NCBI GenBank assembly: GCA_947476295.1
Contig: CANJQC010000026.1
Coordinates: forward strand, 1-51,434
Source of the DNA: Planctomycetaceae bacterium
Lineage (GTDB): Bacteria; Planctomycetota; Planctomycetia; Planctomycetales; Planctomycetaceae
Length of the DNA: 51,434 nt
Direction: 5' to 3'
Of the stretch, positions 27,691 through 35,266 are shown piece by piece. How positions within the stretch are numbered: position 1 is the stretch's first letter; each line of letters starts with the position of its first letter. The translations under genes were made by a program, and so were the position numbers. Under the pieces are notes generated by a model. That model was given only the letters and a program-made list of their open reading frames with translations, was not told where the DNA came from and did no database searches.

Positions 27691-27887
27691 ATCATCGCGA
27701 ACATGACCATCCATAAAAACAATTTTCCGGCATTCAGTTGTTTTCTCGTGTTGTCGCAGCAGCCAGCCGATCGTGTCTCACGACGGCCGCTTCGGCCGGA
27801 TGGATTTCAGACGGGAGCGATTTCCACCGTGATCCGTCATTGTTCATCGCGGAATGACTGGGGCAGCGACAGGAAGGGGAACTTTGC

Positions 27888-28292
27888 ATGAGCAGACCTG
27901 GTGAAACCGATACGGCCGAAATGGTGGCAGCGCCAATCGTCGGCGGCGATCAGTCGCCGCCGCGGTCTTCCGTGGCTGCGGTGGACATGGCTGGTCTGAC
28001 AGATCTCGCTCTCGCAACGCCCGATTGGATTCTCCGTCTGGACGATGAACTGTTCATGCAGGAGGTCATGCGCAGGGCGAAGGAACGGTGGGGGAAGATT
28101 AACACGGCGCTGACCGACCATGCTCAGGCCGACCCGAGCGTGAAAGGACTGGGCACGACCCTGACCGTCGCCTGGAGCTTGGGAAAAAACATGGTGGTGG
28201 CTCACATTGGGGATTCCCGCGCCTACCGCAGCGGGTTAAACTTATTTGCGGGTGGCCGCGCAAAGTCTATTATTCCGCTGTACCAGCAATGA
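27888..28292 (+). pseudogene. Internally deleted PP2C-type protein phosphatase
   Basis: A 134-codon frame opens at ATG 27888 with AAGGGG upstream. It reads like a PP2C N-terminus (SRPGETDTAEM...VDMAGLTD). It then jumps straight to the middle of the domain: LALATPDWILRLDDELFMQE, KGLGTTLTVAWSLGKNM and VVAHIGDSRAYR. The segment that should carry the DGMGG metal-binding motif, roughly 90-100 residues, is missing, and the protein stops soon after GDSRAYR. A full PP2C domain is about 240 residues. Two ends joined across the missing metal site indicate an internal deletion, and the C-terminal half is lost too. It diverges from the PPK2 remnant. Confidence 0.8.
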
Positions 28293-28412
28293 AGCGGGCT
28301 TCTGTGGCGTTTGTTAGTGTGTGAATCATCGAAAGAAGATGAATTGATCAATGAAACTCCAGCGCGAACAGCCACTTTTTCCGTCGATAAACGATTGAAA
28401 CAATCAGCCGCC

Positions 28413-29543
28413 ATGGCGCGGGCGGTCTATATTCATGTGCCGTTTTGTCTTCATCATTGCGGATACTGTGATTTTGCTTTGGTTGCGAATCGGGATCATT
28501 TGATTCCGCAGTACCTGCAGGCGCTAAACAATGAATTGCAGGCGCATCGCCGGATCGTGGGTGATGTCGTTGAAGTGGATACGATTTTTGTCGGTGGTGG
28601 TACGCCAACGCACTTGTCGCCCGAAACATTGCGGAGCCTGTTCACGCTGATTCATCAGCATTTTCGTCCCACGATGAATGCTGAGATTTCTGTCGAAGCG
28701 AATCCGGATGGACTCTGCACTGAACGCCTAGACGTGCTCCGCGAGCATGGCGTGAATCGGTTGAGTCTCGGCGTTCAGTCCTTCGACGATGCTGTGCTTA
28801 GGACACTGGAACGCACTCACACTGGTGCTCAGGCCGTTGAAACGGTGCGACGCTGTGAGCAATGGATTCCCAACGTCAGTCTCGATCTGATTTTCGGCGT
28901 TCCCGAGCAAACGGCTGCATCATGGCGGCGGACACTTGAAGTCGCGTTAACATTGCCGGTCAGGCACATTTCCACGTATGGCCTGACCTTTGAAAAAGAC
29001 ACACCGTTTTTTCGTCGCGAACAGCATGGACAGTTGAAGCGGACACCCGACAAACTTGAGCGGCAGATGTATCTTGAAGCAATCTCGAAACTCACAGACG
29101 CTGGGCTGCGGCATTATGAAGTGTCGAATTTTGCTCATCCGAATTCTGAATGCCGCCACAACATGGTCTACTGGAACGCTGATGAATACTTTGCGTTCGG
29201 CCCCGGTGCTGCCAGCTATCTTGGCGGAGTGCGGCGTACAAACGTCCGCAGCGTTGTGCGCTGGCTGAAGGCATGGCAGCAGAGTGAGACGGCAGTAGAA
29301 GAATCCGAAGAACTGTCGAACGAAGAAAAAGCCCGCGAAGCCATCATGCTGGCGCTACGCATGCGTCAGGGCGTAAATGTACCTGCATTTGAACGACGCT
29401 TCGGCCTGCGTTTCGCTGAACTGGCCGGTGCAGCACTTCAGCAACACGTCGATGACGGGTTTCTGATGCAACAATCCGATTTCGTTTCGCTGACAACCGA
29501 AGGATTACTGATCGCGGATACGATTATTGTCGATTTTCTGTAG
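28413..29543 (+). CDS. HemW-type radical SAM protein (haem chaperone / coproporphyrinogen-oxidase-like)
   Basis: This protein of about 376 residues starts at ATG 28413 (MARAVYIHVPFC). An upstream start at 28311 would add 34 unconserved residues. The radical SAM cluster motif is CLHHCGYC (Cys12, Cys16, Cys19), followed by VGGGTPTHLSPE, SVEANPD, GVNRLSLGVQSFDD and the C-terminal HemN-like region (AREAIMLALRMRQGVNV). HemW proteins carry the 4Fe-4S cluster and bind haem; true HemN oxidases have an additional N-terminal cysteine that is absent here. It is monocistronic in this window. The annotation as oxygen-independent coproporphyrinogen oxidase is often applied to this family but is probably wrong. 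Confidence 0.9.
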   Translation: MARAVYIHVPFCLHHCGYCDFALVANRDHLIPQYLQALNNELQAHRRIVGDVVEVDTIFVGGGTPTHLSPETLRSLFTLIHQHFRPTMNAEISVEANPDGLCTERLDVLREHGVNRLSLGVQSFDDAVLRTLERTHTGAQAVETVRRCEQWIPNVSLDLIFGVPEQTAASWRRTLEVALTLPVRHISTYGLTFEKDTPFFRREQHGQLKRTPDKLERQMYLEAISKLTDAGLRHYEVSNFAHPNSECRHNMVYWNADEYFAFGPGAASYLGGVRRTNVRSVVRWLKAWQQSETAVEESEELSNEEKAREAIMLALRMRQGVNVPAFERRFGLRFAELAGAALQQHVDDGFLMQQSDFVSLTTEGLLIADTIIVDFL

Positions 29544-29587
29544 ATGGATTTCAGTGTGTGCAGATCTCTTGACCAATCACTCGGAAG

Positions 29588-29609
29588 GCTGACGCCCTGC
29601 CGCTCGCCA
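29588..29609. repeat. Solo end of the dispersed GGCGAGCGG/CCGCTCGCC repeat
   Basis: CTGACGCCC directly followed by TGCCGCTCGCCAG matches the right end of copy B at 37403-37423 with few changes. It lies between the convergent hemW and prfB genes, at gene ends like the other members. Confidence 0.5.
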
Positions 29610-29617
29610 GCTGCAGA

Positions 29618-30749
29618 TTACAGACTTTCCTCTGCCGTCGAAGCCCCTGCCAGCGTCCAGCGCAGATACGATTCCAGAAACAGATCCAGATCACCATCGA
29701 GCACAGGCTGAGGATTGCCGACTTTGGTGCCGGTACGCGCATCCTTCACAAACTGATCCGGATGCAGCACATAGTTGCGCACGGTCTGGCCACCGAAGCC
29801 GATTTTTGTTTTTTCGCCGTGCCGCGCGGAGACTTCGGCTTCGCGTTTTTCGATTTCGATCTGGTACAGCTTGGCCGTAAGCATCTTGCGAGCTGTCGCG
29901 CGGTTCTTGTGCTGACTGCGTTCGTTCTGACACGCCGCGACAACGCCAGTCGGAAGGTGCGTCAAACGCACTGCCGACTCCGTCTTATTGATGTGCTGAC
30001 CGCCCGCTCCACTCGATCGGTACGTATCTTCCTTAATGTCCTTGTCCCATCTGATGTCGATTTCTATTTCGTCGTCGATGTCAGGCACGACATCCACTGC
30101 AGCAAATGCTGTGTGGCGGCGACCGGCGGAGTCAAACGGGCTGATGCGAATGAGTCGATGATTTCCTATTTCACCGCGCAGGTATCCGTAGACAAATTCC
30201 CCGGTGATCAGAATCGTGGCGTTGCGAATGCCAGCTTCTTCAGCGGGAGAAAGATCAATTTCTTCAACCTTGAAGCCGCTGCGTTCTCCCCAACGGATGT
30301 ACATTCGGAGGAGCATTTGAGCCCAGTCGGCGGAATCGGTCCCACCTTCGCCCGCCTGTACCGTGAGATACGCCGCGCAAGAGTCTGCAGGATTTGACAT
30401 CGTGACCTGAAGTTCAACACGGTCAATTTCTGTGGTGAGACGTTCAACCGTCGTCCTGAGTTCAGCTTCGCTTTCGCCGCTGTTGTCTTCTTCGGCGAAT
30501 TCCATCAGCACTTGCAGGTCTTCAGCGCCATTCACGAGTTTCTGTAGCGGGCCTACGGTCGTCTTGAGTTTTCTAAGCTCGTCGGTTTGCTGCCGGGCAC
30601 GTTCCGGGTTGCTCCAGAATTCGTTGCCGGCCATTTTATCGTTGATTTCGGCGATGCGAGCAGTCTTGGCTGGCAAGTCAAAGACAGTCTCGAAGATGGA
30701 CGATACGCTTCAGCAACTCTTTGCACTCAATTCGAAATTCCGGGTCCAT
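29618..30749 (-). CDS. Peptide chain release factor 2 with programmed +1 frameshift
   Basis: The gene has two frames. From ATG 30749, 23 codons (MDPEFRIECKELLKRIVHLR, then DCL) run into an in-frame TGA at 30678-30680 within CTTTGAC (30677-30683), the classic prfB slippery site. After a +1 shift the protein continues DLPAKTARIAEINDK to 29618, about 376 residues in total. RF2 features are the SPF codon-recognition tripeptide (about 203-205), AGEGGTDSADWAQ, and the GGQ motif (about 249-251, SSGAGGQHINKTESAVRLTH). It terminates translation at UAA and UGA, and low RF2 favours frameshifting, giving autoregulation. The stimulatory AGGGGG usually found just upstream of the slip is replaced by CGAGAC, so efficiency may be lower. 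The start lacks a strong ribosome site. Confidence 0.93.
30677..30683 (-). promoter_or_regulatory. prfB programmed +1 frameshift site
   Basis: The sequence CTTTGAC on the minus strand has CTT as codon 23 and TGA as codon 24; slipping by one base reads GAC (Asp). This is the conserved recoding signal that lets RF2 control its own level. Just 3 bases upstream of CTT, where many bacteria have a Shine-Dalgarno-like AGGGGG, the sequence is CGAGAC, a poor match. Confidence 0.93.
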
Positions 30750-30779
30750 GATTCACGCGACTCTCTTGGGATTTTAAAA

Positions 30780-30842
30780 TAGGTCCAGCCTGCCGGGCTG
30801 AACTTTGATGTAGGTCCTCCCTGCCGGGGAGGAATTTTGCCG
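30780..30842. repeat. Two tandem REP-like hairpins with a shared TGCCG loop
   Basis: Two units of about 31 bases each begin TAGGTCC. The first has the stem CAGCC (30786-30790)/GGCTG (30796-30800). The second has CCTCCC (30816-30821)/GGGAGG (30827-30832). Both close the same 5-base loop, TGCCG. Because the stems differ but both still pair, the structure rather than the sequence is conserved. GTAGG or TAGG at the foot of a hairpin is typical of REP elements moved by RAYT transposases. They lie 31 bases upstream of prfB in the divergent prfB-aspS gap. Confidence 0.65.
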
Positions 30843-31223
30843 TGAGGCGAACCGCATCTGGAGCGGATGTCCGCTCGACGGCGACTGGTTGCTGATTCTT
30901 CATCCGCTTTTGGTCGCAGGTCGCGGCAAGCCGCGAAGTCCTTTCCGGCAGAAAGAACCTACAGGCTAAAGCCATTCCGCTCACTGGCTCATTGGCGGGC
31001 GGCATTTCATCAAAGCTCCGCTGCAGATGCAATGGGCAATCCGCCGAGAACTCCGTTCCCAACGGGATTTGGGGCTCGGCGACAGTCTCAACGCAGGGAA
31101 ACCACCGCGAATTCGGAATTGAACCGGGTTTGCAGGATCCTTTCTTTCAGACCGAATGCCGGGCTTCTATACTCCCGACGCTGTTGATCTCAACTTTCGG
31201 CCCTGTTTTCGGACCCCATCGCT
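30843..31223. other. Remainder of divergent prfB-aspS intergenic region
   Basis: About 380 bases. No gene is convincing on either strand. It contains short inverted segments (for example around 30910-30960, TCGCGGCAAGCCGCGA) and presumably the aspS promoter. I cannot name a specific regulator site. Confidence 0.35.
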
Positions 31224-33002
31224 GTGCATAGAACTCATACCTGCGGAGAACTTCGTCGTGAACACGCTGGCCAGACGGTCACATTGTGCGGCTGGGTCAA
31301 TAGTTATCGTGAACAGGGCAAGGAACTGGTCTTCGTCGATATGCGCGACCGATACGGCAAAACGCAGGTCGTATTCTACACCGATGACGATACAAAGATC
31401 GACGGCGTGGCCCGAAAGCTGCGTCGCGAAGACGTGGTCAAGGTTGTCGGCGAAGTGTGTTATCGAGGCGACGGTTTGGTGAATTCCAAACTCGCCACTG
31501 GCGATATCGAGATCCGCGCACAGCAACTCACAGTGCTGTCAAAAAGCAAAACGCCGCCGTTTGAAATCGAAGGTACTGAACTTCCAAACGAAGAGCTCCG
31601 TTTGAAGTATCGCTTCGTCGATTTACGACGTCCTGAGCTGCAGAAGAGCATTATTCTGCGTCACAACCTGGTGCAGGCGGTGCGTGAATACTTCAACACT
31701 CGCGATTTTCTGGAAATCGAAACACCGATGCTGGGGCGCAGCACTCCGGAAGGTGCCCGCGATTATCTTGTGCCCAGTCGCGTTCATCCCGGCAGTTTTT
31801 ATGCGCTGCCCCAGTCACCGCAAATTTACAAGCAGATTCTAATGGTCGCCGGATTCGACCGCTATTATCAGATTGCACGCTGCTTCCGTGATGAAGATCT
31901 GCGGGCCGATCGGCAGCCTGAGTTCACTCAGATCGACGTCGAAATGGCTTTTGTGGAACGCGACGATATCCTGAACACCATCGACGGATTGATCGCGTTT
32001 GTGATGAAGAAAATTCGCAACGTTGATATTCAGGTTCCGTTGCCGCGCTACACATATCGTGACGTGATGGAACGATACGGCAGTGACAAACCCGATCTCC
32101 GCTTCGGCCTAGAAATTGTTGATATCGGCCCAGTGGCCGCCGTATGCGATTTTGGCGTCTTCAAAGGTGTGATGAGTTCCGGTGGCCGAGTTCGTGGAAT
32201 CAATGCCAAAGGAGCAGCTGAAAAGTACAGTCGACGACTTTTGGACGTGGATCTGAAGAACTTTGTCGGCGACTTCGGTGCCAAAGGCCTGGCGTACATG
32301 AAAGTCGTCGGTGACAAACTGGAATCCACAATTGTTAAGTTCTTCACTGAAGAGCAACAGCGTGAGATCCTGACTCGCATGGATGGCAAGGACGGCGATT
32401 TGCTGCTGTTTGTCGCAGATACTCCGAAAGTCACAAACGCTGCGTTGGCGGCATTGCGGAGTCGGCTTGGGAAGGAACTCAACCTTTACGATCCTTCACA
32501 GTTCCAGTGCCAATGGGTACTCGACTTTCCACTCGTGACATGGAACGCCGCCGAAGATCGATTCGACGCAGAACATCATCCGTTCTGTCAGCCCAATCCG
32601 GAAGATGCTGAGTTCATGAGGACGGATCCCAGTAAGGTTCGCGCCGATAGTTATGACCTTGTCGTCAACGGCTACGAAGCCGCCAGTGGAAGCGTGCGTA
32701 TTCATGATTCCGAAATGCAGCAGGTGGTATTTGATCTTCTGAAGATCAATCCAGAAGAGGCGGAAATGCGTTTCGGTTTCCTGTTGGAAGCCCTTCGTTA
32801 CGGTGCGCCGCCCCATGCCGGGATCGCACTCGGACTGGATCGCTGGGTCATGCTGCTGGCTGGCGACGACAACATCCGTGATGTCATCGCTTTTCCGAAG
32901 ACTCAGAAGGCTGCCGACATGCTCACCGGTGCCCCAGCACCCGTGGACGCTCGTCAGTTGAAAGATCTGAGTATCGAAGTCGCAAAACTGCCTGAAAAGT
33001 GA
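31224..33002 (+). CDS. Aspartyl-tRNA synthetase
   Basis: This 592-residue class II synthetase starts with GTG at 31224 ([16 protein letters not shown]). Order: OB-fold anticodon-binding domain (about 1-105, [20 protein letters not shown]), the class II core with motif 1 and motif 2 ([18 protein letters not shown]), the GAD insertion domain typical of the bacterial form (about 290-430), and motif 3 ([15 protein letters not shown]). Length and the GAD domain mark it as bacterial type. It attaches Asp to tRNA-Asp, and possibly to tRNA-Asn if the organism uses the indirect route. It is transcribed divergently from prfB. Confidence 0.95.
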   Translation: MHRTHTCGELRREHAGQTVTLCGWVNSYREQGKELVFVDMRDRYGKTQVVFYTDDDTKIDGVARKLRREDVVKVVGEVCYRGDGLVNSKLATGDIEIRAQQLTVLSKSKTPPFEIEGTELPNEELRLKYRFVDLRRPELQKSIILRHNLVQAVREYFNTRDFLEIETPMLGRSTPEGARDYLVPSRVHPGSFYALPQSPQIYKQILMVAGFDRYYQIARCFRDEDLRADRQPEFTQIDVEMAFVERDDILNTIDGLIAFVMKKIRNVDIQVPLPRYTYRDVMERYGSDKPDLRFGLEIVDIGPVAAVCDFGVFKGVMSSGGRVRGINAKGAAEKYSRRLLDVDLKNFVGDFGAKGLAYMKVVGDKLESTIVKFFTEEQQREILTRMDGKDGDLLLFVADTPKVTNAALAALRSRLGKELNLYDPSQFQCQWVLDFPLVTWNAAEDRFDAEHHPFCQPNPEDAEFMRTDPSKVRADSYDLVVNGYEAASGSVRIHDSEMQQVVFDLLKINPEEAEMRFGFLLEALRYGAPPHAGIALGLDRWVMLLAGDDNIRDVIAFPKTQKAADMLTGAPAPVDARQLKDLSIEVAKLPEK

Positions 33003-33061
33003 CAGCGTCCGGTGGCGTGCATCCAATGGCAACCGTTATTAAGCTGTCGATTTGCGGACGG

Positions 33062-33105
33062 GACGTGCGCGCTCTTGGGAGCGCGGGCGTCTCACCCTTT
33101 TTTTT
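33062..33105 (+). repeat. GC-rich palindrome with T-run after aspS (AGVSP/GETPALP-type repeat)
   Basis: A 13-position stem (33062-33074 with 33079-33091; one mismatch, one wobble) has a TTGG loop and is followed 6 bases later by eight T (33098-33105). It could end aspS transcripts. Translated in its open frames it reads RDVRALGSAGVSP on one strand and GETPALPRARTSRP on the other. That peptide signature recurs in spurious ORFs from planctomycetes and relatives and marks a widespread intergenic palindrome. Confidence 0.6.
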
Positions 33106-33199
33106 GCATCTTTGCCTACTGAATGTTTCTAAAACGAGTGCCATTGGGCAAACGCCACCGGCAGAGGATGTGCCTGCCCTGCGGGGCTAACTCAATGAC

Positions 33200-33862
33200 T
33201 CATTTGGGTTGCGACGACACGATCTTCGTCTTCACCTCTGATACTGGACCCCGACCCGACGTTTCCGCATCAGGGCAGTTCCAGCCCGTGGCGTGGCTAA
33301 TATTTCACGCACATGGAAGGCTCGTCCCGGACGCCGTTCATCATCCGCTGGCCGGGGAAGATTCCCGCCGGCCGTGTGAGCAATGAAATCGTTCACGAAA
33401 TGGACACTTTCACGACGTTCGCGAAGCTCGCTGGCGCTCCCGTGCCACAAGACCGCCTGATTGACGGCGTGGATCAGACCGATTTCTTGGTGGGCAAGAA
33501 TTCCCTGTGTGCAGCACCCACCAAAGGTGTTTCTGTACGGAACTGTCTCCCTGAAATAAATGGCCGGTTTCACGCGGTTGCGGCAAATGTTCTTATTCTG
33601 CAGGTTCCTGACGGGCACGGAATAACGAATGTCGAACAAGGAGCTCCGAATCATGAAGTGAGGTCAGAGATACTTCGAATTTCGACATTCCCTGCGTGAG
33701 AATCAGCGAAATTTGCACCCATTCCTTCCAAGAGATGCCGGACACAGGTAAAAATCACTTCGTGGCAGGAGTGGCATCGCATCGACGGAGGTCCGACAGG
33801 GGTTCCGAATGCGGCCGCCGATCTTACGCGACTTTTCGAGTGAGTCATCCTGAGAATCAATA
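33200..33862 (+). pseudogene. Arylsulfatase C-terminal remnant
   Basis: The sulfatase sequence DDTIFVFTSDTGPRPDVSAS (33211-33270) continues, after a frameshift near 33275, as SSSPWRG, then an in-frame TAA, then YFTHMEGSSRTPFIIRWPGK, IPAGRVSNEIVHEMDTFTTF and AKLAGAPVPQDRLIDGVDQT, as far as about 33500. Beyond this the similarity is lost. The N-terminal domain with the formylglycine-forming Cys/Ser is absent. The frameshift and stop show the gene is dead. A short trailing frame ends ...GVPNAAADLTRLFE (stop near 33841); it could be the old C-terminus, but that is uncertain. The intact FGE gene begins at 33870. Confidence 0.75.
33627..33690. repeat. Perfect 10-bp inverted repeat inside the sulfatase remnant
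   Basis: GAATGTCGAA (33627-33636) and TTCGACATTC (33681-33690) are exact reverse complements separated by 44 bases. The block resembles the AT-rich palindromic intergenic repeats seen in many environmental genomes and may be an insertion into the dead sulfatase gene. Confidence 0.5.
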
Positions 33863-33869
33863 CGGCACT

Positions 33870-35108
33870 ATGAACGTAAAAAAAACTTACGTCGAGAAGC
33901 AGGTGGCTGGATTTCCGTTGAGGCTTGGCATTGGCCTGATGGCACTGAGCGCGGCTTTCGTCTTTTTGATAGCTGCCTACTCAGGGTCTTCAGAGTCATT
34001 GCCATCATCGCCAACCGGAAAACCCGCTGCCATCAAGCAGGAAAACGCGAACGATTCGTCTGCTGCACCGTTGACGTCAGCAGTTAGCGGTTTCGTTGCG
34101 ACGGTTGCTGGCACAGTTCCTGCGCCATCCTCCGGGCCAGAGGGCATGGTGTGGATCCCTAGCGGCGAGTTTTCCATGGGAAGTGATTCCAAAGGTGAGT
34201 CCATCTGCAGTCTGCCAGGAGTGACCCGCGACGCAGGCCCCATTCATCGAGTCTACGTGGATGGTTTCTGGATGGATGCCACAGAGGTGACCAACAAGCA
34301 GTTTGCGGCGTTTGTTGAAGCGACCGGCTATATCACGGTCGCAGAGCAGAAACCAACGCAGGAAGAGTTTCCAACTGCACCGCTGGAAAACCTTGTCGCT
34401 GGATCGACGGTGTTCACAGAAACTCAAGAGCCGGTTCCGCTGAACAACTATTTTCAGTGGTGGAATTATGTGGTCGGCGCGGACTGGCGTCATCCGACAG
34501 GTCTTGGCAGTGATCTCACGGGGCGTGAGAACTATCCGGTTGTACAGATCGCTTTCGAAGATGCAGAAGCGTATGTCAAATGGGCCGGCAATCGACTGCC
34601 CACCGAAGCCGAATGGGAATTCGCGGCACGTGGTGGAAAAGCAGGTGAACTCTATGCCTGGGGCAATAAACTCCAGCTGGATGGAAAGTTTCAGGCCAAC
34701 ATCTACCAGGGTGAATTCCCTATTCACGGTGGCGATACTGGCGTCGATGGATTCAAGGGCATTGCTCCTGTAAAGCAATACGCGCCAAACCCATTTGGGC
34801 TCTACGATGTCGCCGGCAATGTCTGGGAATGGACTAGCGACTGGTATCGCCACGACTACTATGAAACTCTGGCAGCCACAGGCGGAGTGGCTCGCAATCC
34901 ACAGGGCCCGGATTCACCATTTGATCCAGCTGAACCGACTGAGAAAAAGCGAGTCCATCGGGGCGGTTCATTCCTGTGTACCGATCTGTACTGTACGCGA
35001 TACATGGTCGGCACACGCGGCAAAGGCGAAGTTCGCACTGCCAGCAATCATGTTGGGTTTCGCAGCGTTCGAACAGGACTTGTTCCGGCCCACCATCAGG
35101 GCTTGTAG
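33870..35108 (+). CDS. Exported formylglycine-generating enzyme (SUMF1 family) with intact cysteine pair
   Basis: This protein of about 412 residues starts at ATG 33870. An N-terminal anchor or signal (LRLGIGLMALSAAFVFLIAAYS) precedes a linker of about 60 residues and the FGE domain (MVWIPSGEFSMGSDSKGE, VDGFWMDATEVTNKQFAAFV, RLPTEAEWEFAARGG, GLYDVAGNVWEWTSDWY). The active-site segment is RGGSFLCTDLYCTRYMVGTR: Cys370 and Cys375 match the two catalytic cysteines of true FGEs. It should therefore convert the sulfatase active-site Cys to formylglycine, or modify another substrate, outside the cytoplasm. A dead sulfatase lies immediately upstream, the natural partner in such pairs. By contrast, the SUMF1-like protein at 17217 lacks the cysteine pair. 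Confidence 0.88.
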   Translation: MNVKKTYVEKQVAGFPLRLGIGLMALSAAFVFLIAAYSGSSESLPSSPTGKPAAIKQENANDSSAAPLTSAVSGFVATVAGTVPAPSSGPEGMVWIPSGEFSMGSDSKGESICSLPGVTRDAGPIHRVYVDGFWMDATEVTNKQFAAFVEATGYITVAEQKPTQEEFPTAPLENLVAGSTVFTETQEPVPLNNYFQWWNYVVGADWRHPTGLGSDLTGRENYPVVQIAFEDAEAYVKWAGNRLPTEAEWEFAARGGKAGELYAWGNKLQLDGKFQANIYQGEFPIHGGDTGVDGFKGIAPVKQYAPNPFGLYDVAGNVWEWTSDWYRHDYYETLAATGGVARNPQGPDSPFDPAEPTEKKRVHRGGSFLCTDLYCTRYMVGTRGKGEVRTASNHVGFRSVRTGLVPAHHQGL

Positions 35109-35266
35109 ATTCGCAGCAACAACTACCGCAGATGCAATGAAACTCTGTATGCGGTGGTGAGAAGCTTGAAGTGAACTGTTCACGATTCGCAGGATTCGCC
35201 AGACTGCGGAGGTTTGGGTGCCGCTAACAATGAGGGGTGAGGTTTCATTCTTGTCAGGGATTCGAC

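Noticed and set aside
27250-27891. Plus-strand open frame of about 213 codons over the PPK2 remnant
   Set aside because: The minus strand carries clear PPK2 motifs; the plus frame is a shadow.
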